In this document: piece after piece, positions 45,047 to 52,969 of the stretch
How positions within the stretch are numbered: the first letter of the stretch is position 1
Layout: the number at the start of each line of letters is the position of its first letter
Assembly: GCF_000429605.1 (NCBI RefSeq)
Contig: NZ_AUCE01000012.1
Span: 310,001-374,000 of the forward strand
DNA length: 64,000 nt
DNA from: Azonexus hydrophilus DSM 23864
Lineage (GTDB): Bacteria > Pseudomonadota > Gammaproteobacteria > Burkholderiales > Rhodocyclaceae
Direction of reading: 5' to 3'
The notes under the pieces: generated by a model
The model's input: the letters and a program-made list of their open reading frames with translations, nothing else
The model's database searches: none
What the model was told of the DNA's origin: nothing
Translations under genes and position numbers: made by a program

Positions 45047-45738
45047 TTTTCGGGCTCGACGCCGATGGCTTCAAGGACGCGTTTCCAGCGTGTTTCCAGC
45101 GTTGCATCGATCTCGCTGTGACCGGCCTTGAGCAGGCATCCGCCAGGACTCAGGGTGCTGTCGGGAACCAGGTTGATGCTGCCCGGTGGGCCGAGTTCGA
45201 CAAGGCCGGCCCGCAGGGCTTCGAGATCCTCCGGGTTGGCATGCAGGGCCAGGTTGCCGTGATGCAGCGGCAAGGCCTGCAGGGCTTCGCGAACGATGGG
45301 AAGCAACAGGTCGCGGCGGATTGCCAGCGTGCTGCCGAGGACCAGTGAGGCAACTTCGAGGGCGAGGTCCAGTGTTTGTTCGCCGACGGCCTGGTCGAGT
45401 TCGCCCAGGGACTGCTGGAAATTTTCGATCAGGGCGCGCAGCCGGGCGATTTCCTCGTCGCGGGCAGTCTGCATGGCTGCGGCGGCGGCTTGCAGGCCTT
45501 CCTCGTAGCCCGCCTGATAACCCTCCTGGCGGGCCTGTTCGTGAATCTGCTCTATCTCGTCGGCAGTCGGCAGGTTGAGTGGTCCGGCGACAGCTTCTCC
45601 CTGTTCCTCTTCCACGACCTCGGCCGCTTCAAGCGGGGGCTCTGCCGGCGCCTCGACGACCTCGTTCGGCGCATCGAAGGCGTTCGCCTGCCAGCGCTGG
45701 TAAGCGGCCAGTTGTTCTTTCGGGATGACGCCTGCCAT
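45031..45738 (-). CDS. fliH: Flagellar export regulator FliH
   Basis: FliH of 235 aa, which binds FliI and tethers it to the C-ring protein FliN. The N-terminal [18 protein letters not shown] contains the conserved aromatic residues, followed by a Glu/Ala/Pro-rich linker, a coiled coil with glycine-spaced helices ([20 protein letters not shown]) and the C-terminal domain ([20 protein letters not shown]). It starts 3 bases after fliG and overlaps fliI. Confidence 0.94.
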   Translation of the reverse strand: MAGVIPKEQLAAYQRWQANAFDAPNEVVEAPAEPPLEAAEVVEEEQGEAVAGPLNLPTADEIEQIHEQARQEGYQAGYEEGLQAAAAAMQTARDEEIARLRALIENFQQSLGELDQAVGEQTLDLALEVASLVLGSTLAIRRDLLLPIVREALQALPLHHGNLALHANPEDLEALRAGLVELGPPGSINLVPDSTLSPGGCLLKAGHSEIDATLETRWKRVLEAIGVEPEKWLIR

Positions 45739-45741
45739 GGG

Positions 45742-46740
45742 TTAGACCATCTGTTCGCCGCCAGCGCCGCCGAGCACGATCTGTCCTTCGTCGGCCAGGC
45801 GGCGGACGATCTTGAGGATTTCCTTCTGCTCGGCTTCGACTTCGGAGAGGCGGACCGGTCCCTTGGACTCCAGGTCTTCGCGCAGCATTTCCGCTGCCCG
45901 CTGCGACATGTTCTTGAAAATCTTCTCGCGCAATTCCGGCGAAGCACCCTTCAGCGCCAGGACCAGCGAGTCGGACTGGACTTCGCGCATGATCATCTGG
46001 ATCGAGCGGTCGTCGATGTCCAGCAGGTTTTCGAACACGAACATCTCGTCGAGAATCTTCTGCGCCAGATCCGGGTCGTATTCGCGGATCGCGTCGACCA
46101 CCGAGGTTTCGTTGGCGGTGCCGATGAAGTTGAGGATTTCCGCGACCGTCCGCACCCCGCCCATGGCGGTATGTTTGATGCTGGTCGAGCCGGACAGGAT
46201 GCGTAGCATGGCCTCGTTCAGTTCGCGCAGCGCAGCCGGCTGGATACCTTCCAGCGTGGCGATACGCAGGACCACGTCGTTGCGCAAGCGTTCGGTGAAA
46301 TGGTTGAGGATTTCACTGGAGTGATCGTGTTCGAGGTGAACCAGAATGGTGGCGATGATCTGCGGGTGCTCGTTCTTGATCAGGTCGGCAACGGTCTGGG
46401 CATCCATCCATTTCAGCCCTTCGATCCCCGAAGTTTCGCCACCCTGGAGGATGCGCGAGATGAGGTTCGATGCCTTGTCGTCACCGAGTGCCTTGGTCAG
46501 CACCGAGCGGATGTAGTTGTCGGTGTCGACGTGCACCGCCGCGTGCTCTTCCATGTTCTTGTGGAATTCGTCGAGCACGGTTTCGACAGTCGCCCGCGGC
46601 ACAGTCTTCAGCGCGGCCATCGCATGCCCGAGCTTCTGGACCTCGCGAGGCCCGAGGTGCTTGAGCACTTCGGCCGCGTGGTCTTCACCCAGCGCGATCA
46701 ACAGCGTCGCGCTCTTTTCCAGTCCGTCGTCACCCGGCAT
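45742..46740 (-). CDS. fliG: Flagellar motor switch protein FliG
   Basis: FliG of 332 aa, the C-ring protein that contacts the stator. KSATLLIALGEDHAAEVLKH at the N-terminus (FliF-binding), EHPQIIATILVHLEHDHSSE in the middle and the C-terminal torque helix region DDRSIQMIMREVQSDSLVLA are conserved. ATG 46740 was chosen; a GTG two codons upstream is possible. The start overlaps the end of fliF by 11 bases. Confidence 0.97.
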   Translation of the reverse strand: MPGDDGLEKSATLLIALGEDHAAEVLKHLGPREVQKLGHAMAALKTVPRATVETVLDEFHKNMEEHAAVHVDTDNYIRSVLTKALGDDKASNLISRILQGGETSGIEGLKWMDAQTVADLIKNEHPQIIATILVHLEHDHSSEILNHFTERLRNDVVLRIATLEGIQPAALRELNEAMLRILSGSTSIKHTAMGGVRTVAEILNFIGTANETSVVDAIREYDPDLAQKILDEMFVFENLLDIDDRSIQMIMREVQSDSLVLALKGASPELREKIFKNMSQRAAEMLREDLESKGPVRLSEVEAEQKEILKIVRRLADEGQIVLGGAGGEQMV

Positions 46741-48478
46741 TGGCACCTATCCAGTCCTTGATGATGTTTGCGACCGCCTTGGCGTCGGCTTGCGCGAGGT
46801 CACGCGCCTTTTGCACCTTGGCGGCATAGTGGTCGATCTGCACGATGTCCTCGGGTTCTCCGTCCTCGCCGATGACCGCAACATGGCCGATGGCACCGGC
46901 GACGCCGTCCGCCGTGGTCGGGTCGTCGCCGGTCGAGGGCGCCGGGAACATGGTTTTCAGCGAAGGCTGGATGACCTTGAAATACAGGAAAGCGATAACG
47001 CCGATGATCAGCAGGTACTTGATCAGTTCCTTGGCGTAATCGATGTTGTCCGGATCCTTCCAGATCGGCATCGACAGATCGGTTTTCTCGACGCTGGCGA
47101 ACGGCGCGTTGGCGACCGAGATCGAGTCGCCACGCTCCTGGCTGAAGCCCATGGCCTCGCGGACCAGGTCGTTGATCTGTTTCATTTCCGCTTCCGGCAG
47201 CGGACGGCTGACCTCCTGGCCGCTCTTCGCGTCTACGCCCTTGCGGTGATTGACCACCACGGCGGCCGTCAGGCGCCGGACGGCGCCCATTCCCTGCTTG
47301 GTGTGACGGATGGTGCGATCGACTTCGTAATTGATCGTCGAGTTCTTGCTGGTGTTGATCGGTTGACCGGCGGCGTTGAGGGGGGCGGTAATGCCTGCGG
47401 CGTCGATGCGCCCGGGGATGTTTCCCTGAGCGTCAGGCTGGCCCGGGGTGCCACCGACAGCCGGGGCGGTCAGCGGGGCGGTTGCCGGTACCGGTGGCTG
47501 GTTGGTCAATGCGCCGGGGACGCCGCCGACGGCTTCATTGACACTGGCAGTTTCGTTGTTCTGCTGACTGCGGATCACACTCGCGTCTGGGGTCGAATTG
47601 GGGCGGAAGGTTTCGGCCGTCTGCTCGCTTTGCGAGAAATCGATGTCGGCGGCAATCTGCACGCGGAAATTGTCCTCGCCGAGCACCGGCTTGAGGATCT
47701 GTTCGATACGGCCGACGATGCTGTTTTCGACTTCGCGCACATACTTCAGCTGCGTTGCATCGAGGCCGGCTTCCGTCAGGCGATTCTTCAGCGTGGACAG
47801 CAGCGTTCCATTCTGGTCGAGGATGCTGACATTGCTCGACTGCAGTTGTGGCACGCTGGACGAGATCAGGTGGGTGATGCCGGCGACCTGGGCGCCGTCG
47901 AGCGTGCGGCCGGGGTAGAGGTTGAGCATGACGGAGGCAGTCGGTTTCTGCTCTTCGCGAACGAACACCGAAGGCTTGGGAATGGCCAGATGCACCCGAG
48001 CCGCCTCCACCGAACCGATCGACATGATGGTCCGCGCCAACTCACCCTCCAGACCCCGCTGATAATTCACCTGTTCGGCAAACTGGCTGATGCCGAACTT
48101 CTGGTTCTCCATCAGCTCGAAACCGACATTGCCGCCGCGCGGCAAGCCTTGCGAAGCCAGCTTTAGGCGGACTTCGTGCACCCGCTCGCTGGGCACCATG
48201 ATGGCGCCAGAGCTCGACATGCGGTGTGGAATGTTCTGTTGTTCCAGCGCAGCAACGATGCTGCCGCCGTCCTTCTCGTTCAGGTTGGAGAACAGGACCT
48301 TGAAGTCGGGCTGCTGGCTCCACAGGATGGTGCCGACGATGACCGCGATGATGGCAGCGATGGCAACGGCCAGACCGATCTTCTGCTGGTCATTCAGGCG
48401 GTTGAAAGCCTCGCGCAGGCGATCCGTCGGGTTTTCCGCCGGGGTATTTCCTGCTGTGGTTTCAGTGCTAGCTGCCAT
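46730..48478 (-). CDS. fliF: Flagellar MS-ring protein FliF
   Basis: FliF of 582 aa, the membrane ring on which the motor is built. TM1 at about 32-52 (IGLAVAIAAIIAVIVGTILW), ring-building domains with FELMENQKFGISQFAEQVNY and RALEGELARTI-like sequence (here GLEGELARTIMSIGSVEAAR), a Pro/Ala-rich beta-collar region, TM2 near 482-502 (LIKYLLIIGVIAFLYFKVI) and the FliG-binding C-terminus. The ATG at 48478 was preferred over the adjacent TTG. It is divergent from flrB across an 89-base gap. Confidence 0.97.
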   Translation of the reverse strand: MAASTETTAGNTPAENPTDRLREAFNRLNDQQKIGLAVAIAAIIAVIVGTILWSQQPDFKVLFSNLNEKDGGSIVAALEQQNIPHRMSSSGAIMVPSERVHEVRLKLASQGLPRGGNVGFELMENQKFGISQFAEQVNYQRGLEGELARTIMSIGSVEAARVHLAIPKPSVFVREEQKPTASVMLNLYPGRTLDGAQVAGITHLISSSVPQLQSSNVSILDQNGTLLSTLKNRLTEAGLDATQLKYVREVENSIVGRIEQILKPVLGEDNFRVQIAADIDFSQSEQTAETFRPNSTPDASVIRSQQNNETASVNEAVGGVPGALTNQPPVPATAPLTAPAVGGTPGQPDAQGNIPGRIDAAGITAPLNAAGQPINTSKNSTINYEVDRTIRHTKQGMGAVRRLTAAVVVNHRKGVDAKSGQEVSRPLPEAEMKQINDLVREAMGFSQERGDSISVANAPFASVEKTDLSMPIWKDPDNIDYAKELIKYLLIIGVIAFLYFKVIQPSLKTMFPAPSTGDDPTTADGVAGAIGHVAVIGEDGEPEDIVQIDHYAAKVQKARDLAQADAKAVANIIKDWIGANAG

Positions 48479-48567
48479 CAAATGCCAGGTCGGGTTATGG
48501 GAAACAGAAGAAGAATCAATCGGGAAGCCAAATTTTCCTAGAAATATTCTACTATTACCGGCGCCGA

Positions 48568-49776
48568 ATGCACCTTAAGTTTTTAATGACAAACCCTCAG
48601 CCAGCCTCCAGCGACGCCGCGCCAGCCGACAAAGCGGCCGAATTGCAGCGCGCTTTCGCCATGTTCAACCAGGTTTCTGCCGAGTTGACGCAGGCTTACG
48701 AAACCCTGCAGGGCAAGGTGGCCTCGCTGACCGAGGAGCTGGCGGTGGCCAACGGCGAATTGCGTCGTCAGTACCGAGAGAAGGAAGCCTTGTCCGAGCG
48801 TCTCTCTTCGCTGCTCGATGCTTTGCCGGCGGGCGTGGTGCTGCTCGATGCTTCGGCGCGGGTGGCGGCAGTCAATCCGGCGGCCATCGAGATGTTCGGT
48901 GAACAGGTGCTCGGGGCGCACTGGGGCGATGTCGTCAATCGCTGCCTGGAACCGACCCTGACCATCGGTGAGTGGATGCTCGGCGAGAGTCGCCTGTCCA
49001 TCGCGGAAAGTGCATTGCCGTCCGGTGACGGAAAAATTCTGCTGCTGCACGACATCAGCACCGCGCAGCGGATGAAGGAAGAGCTGGAACGCAGCCAGCG
49101 GCTGGCGGCGATGGGCGAAATGGCGGCGTCGCTGGCACATCAATTGCGAACGCCACTGGCAGCGGCGCTGCTCTATGCTTCCAATCTCGGACAGCCCGGC
49201 ATGAGCGAGGAAGCGCGTGCCCGGTTTTCCGACAAGGCAACCGGGCAACTTCGTCGCCTGGAGCGTTTGATTCAAGATGTACTGTTATTCGCCCGAGGCG
49301 AGAGCATCGGTGCCGACGTGATCGTTGCCAGCGAATTGCTCGCCGAGGCAGCCCAGACCATGGAGCCGTTGATGCGCGAACAGGGCGTCGATTTCGTCGT
49401 CCTTGATGATTGCCTGGATGGGCGCCTGGTCGGCAGCCGGAAGGCTTTGTTTGGCGCCCTGGTGAATCTGCTCGAGAATGCCCTGCAGGCGACGCCGGCT
49501 GCCGGCAAAATTTGCCTGGGCGGCAATTTTTCCGGCGAAAGCCTGCGCTTTTCGGTGCGCGATACCGGGCCGGGCATTCCCCCGGAAAAGCGCGACCGTA
49601 TCTTCGAACCGTTTTACACGACCAAGGGCCAGGGGACCGGGCTGGGGCTGGCGATCGCGCTGGGCGTTGCCCGGGCGCACGGCGGTACGATAGAAATTTC
49701 TCCGTCGGTCGTCGATGGGGCCGAGTTTGTCATGACGCTGCCGGCCGGGGTGGCTACAACGGAAGTCGATCAATGA
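48568..49776 (+). CDS. flrB: Flagellar two-component sensor kinase FlrB/FleS-type
   Basis: Cytoplasmic histidine kinase of 402 aa; no TM segment. A coiled coil (about 35-80) leads to a PAS domain (about 85-165; ALPAGVVLLDASARVAAVNP), then the HisKA box with H191 in SLAHQLRTPLAAALLYASNL and the HATPase domain (VNLLENALQATPAA, FSVRDTGPGIPPEKRDRIFE, GQGTGLGLAIALGVARAHGG). The layout and the adjacent regulator match FlrB/FleS/AtoS-like kinases that control sigma-54 flagellar genes. The start is uncertain: ATG 48568 or ATG 48586, neither with a clear ribosome site. It overlaps flrC by 4 bases. Confidence 0.9.
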   Translation: MHLKFLMTNPQPASSDAAPADKAAELQRAFAMFNQVSAELTQAYETLQGKVASLTEELAVANGELRRQYREKEALSERLSSLLDALPAGVVLLDASARVAAVNPAAIEMFGEQVLGAHWGDVVNRCLEPTLTIGEWMLGESRLSIAESALPSGDGKILLLHDISTAQRMKEELERSQRLAAMGEMAASLAHQLRTPLAAALLYASNLGQPGMSEEARARFSDKATGQLRRLERLIQDVLLFARGESIGADVIVASELLAEAAQTMEPLMREQGVDFVVLDDCLDGRLVGSRKALFGALVNLLENALQATPAAGKICLGGNFSGESLRFSVRDTGPGIPPEKRDRIFEPFYTTKGQGTGLGLAIALGVARAHGGTIEISPSVVDGAEFVMTLPAGVATTEVDQ

Positions 49777-51113
49777 GCGAAAACAGTTTGCCGATTCTTG
49801 TCGTCGAGGACGATCCCAGTCTGCGCGAAGCCATCGGCGATACGCTGGAACTGGCCGGTCGGCCTTATGTGGCCGTCGATGGCGGCGAGGCCGCCTTGCG
49901 GGCGCTTGAGAACCAGGCGTTTTCCATCGTCGTCAGCGATGTGCGCATGATGCCGATGGACGGCATCACCCTGCTCAAGGAAATCCGTGCCCGCCTGCCC
50001 TACCTGCCGGTGGTGCTGATGACGGCTTATGCCGAGGTGGACAAGGCGGTCGACGCCATGCGTTCCGGCGCCTGTGATTTCCTGCTCAAGCCTTTCGAAC
50101 CGCAAGCCCTGCTGGGTTACATCAACAAGTACGAGCTGGCGACGCACCGTGACGATGCCGGCGTGGTTGCCGAAGATACGGCCAGCCGCGACATGTTTGC
50201 CATGGCCAAGCGTGTGGCGCAGACCGATGCGACCGTGTTGCTGACCGGTGAATCCGGGGTGGGCAAGGAAGTGGTCGCTCGCTTCATTCATCGCAATTCG
50301 GCCCGTTGTGACGGCCCATTCGTTGCCATCAACTGCGCGGCCATTCCCGATAGTCTGCTTGAAGCGACGCTGTTTGGTTATGAAAAGGGGGCATTTACCG
50401 GTGCGCAGCAGGCGCAGGCCGGCAAGTTCGAGCAGGCCCAGCATGGCACCCTGTTGCTGGACGAAGTGACCGAAATGCCCATGGGGCTGCAAGCCAAGCT
50501 GCTGCGTGTGCTGCAGGAGCGGGAAGTCGAACGGGTCGGCGGCAAGAAACCGGTCGAGCTCGATATCCGCATCGTCGCCACCTCCAACCGGGATATGGCG
50601 GAAGCCGTTGCCCGCGGTGTTTTCCGTGAGGACCTTTATTACCGTTTGAATGTCTTCCCCGTCGCCATTCCGGCACTGCGTCAGCGTCCGCTGGACATCC
50701 TGCCGATCGCCCGTTATTTCATCGCTGAGCACGGTGCTCGTTTTGGGCGAACCGGCATGCAGCTGTCTCAAGTGGCAGAGCAAGCACTTACATCGTATGG
50801 CTGGCCGGGCAATGTGCGCGAACTGGAAAACGTTGTCCAGCGCGCGCTGATCATGGCGCCAGGCCAGCGCATCGAACCCGAGCACCTGAACCTGCTTGGT
50901 CAGGTGGTGGCTCCTGCCTCAATCGCCGTGACCGTCGACGAAAAAAGGGGGGATAATATGAACATCAAGGACTTGGAGCGCGAGCACATCCTGCAGACCC
51001 TGGCCGAAGTCGGTGGTTCACGCAAGCTGGCGATCGAGCGCCTGGGGATCTCCGAGCGAACCTTGCGTTACAAGCTTCAGCAGTATCGGGAAGAAGGGCA
51101 TTACCGGGATTGA
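49773..51113 (+). CDS. flrC: Sigma-54-dependent flagellar response regulator FlrC/FleR-type
   Basis: NtrC-family activator of 446 aa. The receiver domain has acceptor D56 in VVSDVRMMPMDG; the AAA+ domain has Walker A GESGVGKEVVARFIH (about 159-173) and the sigma-54-contacting GAFTGA loop (206-211), then the arginine-finger region; a C-terminal Fis-type HTH (SRKLAIERLGISERTLRYKL) ends the protein. ATG 49773 overlaps the kinase stop (ATGA); upstream extension of the frame lies within the kinase gene. It should activate the sigma-54 elements before flgB, fliK and fliE. Confidence 0.94.
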   Translation: MSENSLPILVVEDDPSLREAIGDTLELAGRPYVAVDGGEAALRALENQAFSIVVSDVRMMPMDGITLLKEIRARLPYLPVVLMTAYAEVDKAVDAMRSGACDFLLKPFEPQALLGYINKYELATHRDDAGVVAEDTASRDMFAMAKRVAQTDATVLLTGESGVGKEVVARFIHRNSARCDGPFVAINCAAIPDSLLEATLFGYEKGAFTGAQQAQAGKFEQAQHGTLLLDEVTEMPMGLQAKLLRVLQEREVERVGGKKPVELDIRIVATSNRDMAEAVARGVFREDLYYRLNVFPVAIPALRQRPLDILPIARYFIAEHGARFGRTGMQLSQVAEQALTSYGWPGNVRELENVVQRALIMAPGQRIEPEHLNLLGQVVAPASIAVTVDEKRGDNMNIKDLEREHILQTLAEVGGSRKLAIERLGISERTLRYKLQQYREEGHYRD

Positions 51114-51116
51114 TCC

Positions 51117-51132
51117 TGGTCCGTTTATTGCT
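51117..51132 (+). promoter_or_regulatory. Sigma-54 promoter of fliE
   Basis: TGGTCCGTTTATTGCT matches TGGCACG-N4-TTGCW with GG and GC spaced by exactly 10 bases (two mismatches in the -24 block). It begins 3 bases after the flrC stop and 45 bases before the fliE start. Confidence 0.87.
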
Positions 51133-51161
51133 TTGTATTCCGCAGTTGGAGGATGGGAATC

Positions 51162-51485
51162 ATGGACACCAAGGGTATCGAACAAATGTTGAGCGTGCTG
51201 CGGTCCACCGCAGCGCAGGCATCCGGCAAGCCGGCAGATTCTTCTGCAGGGGTGGCGGGCGTTGCCGATTTCTCCGAAGTCCTGAAAAACTCCATCGACA
51301 AGGTCAACGATACGCAGAAGTCCGCCAATCAGATGGCCGAGAAAATGGTCGCCGGCGACACGACGCAAAATCTGCACGAAGTGATGATTGCGTTGCAGAC
51401 CGCCAGCGTTTCCTTCCAGGAAATGGTCCAGGTGCGTAACAAACTGGTTACCGCTTACCAGGACATGATGAACATGCAGGTCTGA
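51162..51485 (+). CDS. fliE: Flagellar hook-basal body complex protein FliE
   Basis: FliE of 107 aa, which joins the MS-ring to the rod. FSEVLKNSIDKVNDTQKSAN and the C-terminal LHEVMIALQTASVSFQEMVQ, VRNKLVTAYQDMMNMQV are the conserved helices. GGAGG (51148-51152) sits 9 bases before ATG 51162; the ATG at 51153 abuts it and was rejected. It is separated from fliF and has its own sigma-54 promoter directly after flrC. Confidence 0.96.
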   Translation: MDTKGIEQMLSVLRSTAAQASGKPADSSAGVAGVADFSEVLKNSIDKVNDTQKSANQMAEKMVAGDTTQNLHEVMIALQTASVSFQEMVQVRNKLVTAYQDMMNMQV

Positions 51486-51495
51486 CCGGGCCTGT

Positions 51496-51792
51496 TCAGG
51501 CGAGATATTTCTCTGCGGCTTCGCGCTGCGCGCGCAAGAAAGCTTCCTGTTTCTGACGGCGCGCCTCTTCGGCTCGCTCGTAGGCTTCCTTCTGTGCTCG
51601 ACGCTTTTCGGCAAGCTTTGCCGCCGCTACGCGGCCCTTGTGAATGGTCCGGCTGGCGAGGATGCCGATGCCCAATACGACTGTGGCGATCAGGGCTTTC
51701 TCCAGTGGATTGATGGCAAGCACGATGATCATCGTGATGCCGAGAACGAGTTCAATCCAGAAGTGTTGGTACTGAATGCTGCTGGGTTGCAT
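51496..51792 (-). CDS. Small membrane protein with charged coiled-coil tail
   Basis: Hypothetical protein of 98 aa. Two short hydrophobic segments (about 12-28 and 32-48; LVLGITMIIVLAINPLEKAL, IATVVLGIGILASRTI) are followed by a strongly basic/acidic helix (about 50-98) with repeated EKRRAQKEAYERAEEARRQK pattern, predicting a cytoplasmic coiled coil. I do not recognise a family. It lies at the end of the ycgR-side operon, converging on fliE with a 10-base gap. Position suggests a motility-related role, which is inference only. Confidence 0.6.
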   Translation of the reverse strand: MQPSSIQYQHFWIELVLGITMIIVLAINPLEKALIATVVLGIGILASRTIHKGRVAAAKLAEKRRAQKEAYERAEEARRQKQEAFLRAQREAAEKYLA

Positions 51793-51858
51793 GCCTTGGG
51801 GAACTTGTTCGACGGAAGGGGCGCATTCTAGTCAGCGCTGGCGTACTTGCCAAGGACG

Positions 51859-52650
51859 TCAGGCAAGCGCCTGGTGGCGCAACTTGCGCTCCCGTTCAAG
51901 GCGGGTGATGTAGCGTTCGATCAAGGTCTGTCGCGTACCCGGTAGGTTGATGAACTCGCATCCCAGGCGCAATAGCTGTTCGTTGCTTGCTGTCTCGATG
52001 CGCGAGATCTCGCGGATGCGGATGTTGACCGACAACACACTCTCTCCGGGAATGTCCAGGCGACAGTCGGCAAATAGTTCGCCGAGGGAGAACTTGTCTG
52101 CGTGACTGATCGGTCCGGTCAGGCACATGCCGCCCCCGCTGATGTCAAACAAGGGAAAGTCGAAGGCTTCGGCACGTCCGTCAGAGTGGATCCGTGCGAA
52201 TTTACAATGCAGAGGCGACAGCTTGGGCGTCTCGATACGGAAAAACTCCCGGCGCTGCAGACGCAGAATCCGTGTCGGTAGTGGCGCCGCCAGTGCCGGT
52301 CGGCCTTCGTGTTGCGTCAGTTGTAGTGGGGCCTGACGCCACTGTATCTTGACCCGGTCGACCAGCGTCATCGTCGTACTCTGGGTGGCGTCCAGTGCTG
52401 GCTGCAGGAGTGTTGCCTGGCCGGGTGGGTCAAGCACCAGGCGTTGCCCGTCTTCGTCGATAGCCAGGATGGTGGTCAGGAAAAAGCGCTGGCCGGCGTC
52501 TAGGTAGAGTGTGATGAAGTGGCGTTGTTCCTGGAGCGTGCGCAGGTGGCGCAAGATTTCCAGCGGGTTGCCGAGAATGTACTGACCGTAATTTTCCGGT
52601 TGGTCGATTTCGAAAACTGGAACGGAGGTTTCTTCAGAGACTGACATCAT
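51859..52650 (-). CDS. ycgR: Flagellar brake protein YcgR (PilZ domain)
   Basis: YcgR of 263 aa, which binds cyclic-di-GMP and slows the motor. The N-terminal YcgR_2-type domain (LGNPLEILRHLRTLQEQRHF) is followed by PilZ with the ligand motif RLQRREFFRIE (RxxxR) and DISGGG ((D/N)xSxxG). Both halves of the cyclic-di-GMP site are present. The start is one of two adjacent ATGs, 52650 or 52647; the frame is open further upstream but without homology. It links c-di-GMP signalling to this motor. Confidence 0.93.
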   Translation of the reverse strand: MMSVSEETSVPVFEIDQPENYGQYILGNPLEILRHLRTLQEQRHFITLYLDAGQRFFLTTILAIDEDGQRLVLDPPGQATLLQPALDATQSTTMTLVDRVKIQWRQAPLQLTQHEGRPALAAPLPTRILRLQRREFFRIETPKLSPLHCKFARIHSDGRAEAFDFPLFDISGGGMCLTGPISHADKFSLGELFADCRLDIPGESVLSVNIRIREISRIETASNEQLLRLGCEFINLPGTRQTLIERYITRLERERKLRHQALA

Positions 52651-52672
52651 TTGCCCGAGGCTATCCAATTGA

Positions 52673-52969
52673 TCACACTGTCGGCGGTTCCAGGGTTTCC
52701 CCCTGTTCAACACGATACAGCCAAGCCAGCAACTCGGCTACCGCCATGTATAACTGTGGGGGGATGTGTTCGTCAATATCCACTTGGGTTAGCAAGGCGA
52801 CAAGCTCTGGCGATTCATGAACGAATACGCCGTGTTCCTTGGCCTTGGCGATGATTTCCTCGGCAACCAGCCCCTTGCCCTTGGCAACGACGCGGGGCGC
52901 TGCGTCGGTTTGCCGGTAGGCTAGGGCAATGGCCTCACGTACTGGGTCGTTCGGATTGATCTGTGCCAT
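52673..52969 (-). CDS. FlhB C-terminal domain homologue (FlhX/YlqH type)
   Basis: Protein of 98 aa matching only the cytoplasmic domain of FlhB; AIALAYRQTDAAPRVVAKGK aligns with the post-NPTH part of FlhB at 15526. It lacks TM segments and the NPTH cleavage site (the equivalent position reads NPND). Known homologues (FlhX, YlqH) can replace the cleaved FlhB C-domain in some epsilonproteobacteria. It overlaps the second fliK-like gene by 35 bases, hinting that the two act together in substrate switching. Confidence 0.88.
   Translation of the reverse strand: MAQINPNDPVREAIALAYRQTDAAPRVVAKGKGLVAEEIIAKAKEHGVFVHESPELVALLTQVDIDEHIPPQLYMAVAELLAWLYRVEQGETLEPPTV

Noticed and set aside
48557..48572. 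Sigma-54-like GG-N10-GC pair on the minus strand upstream of fliF
   Set aside because: The -12 box reads GCGC rather than TTGC and the flanks do not match consensus.
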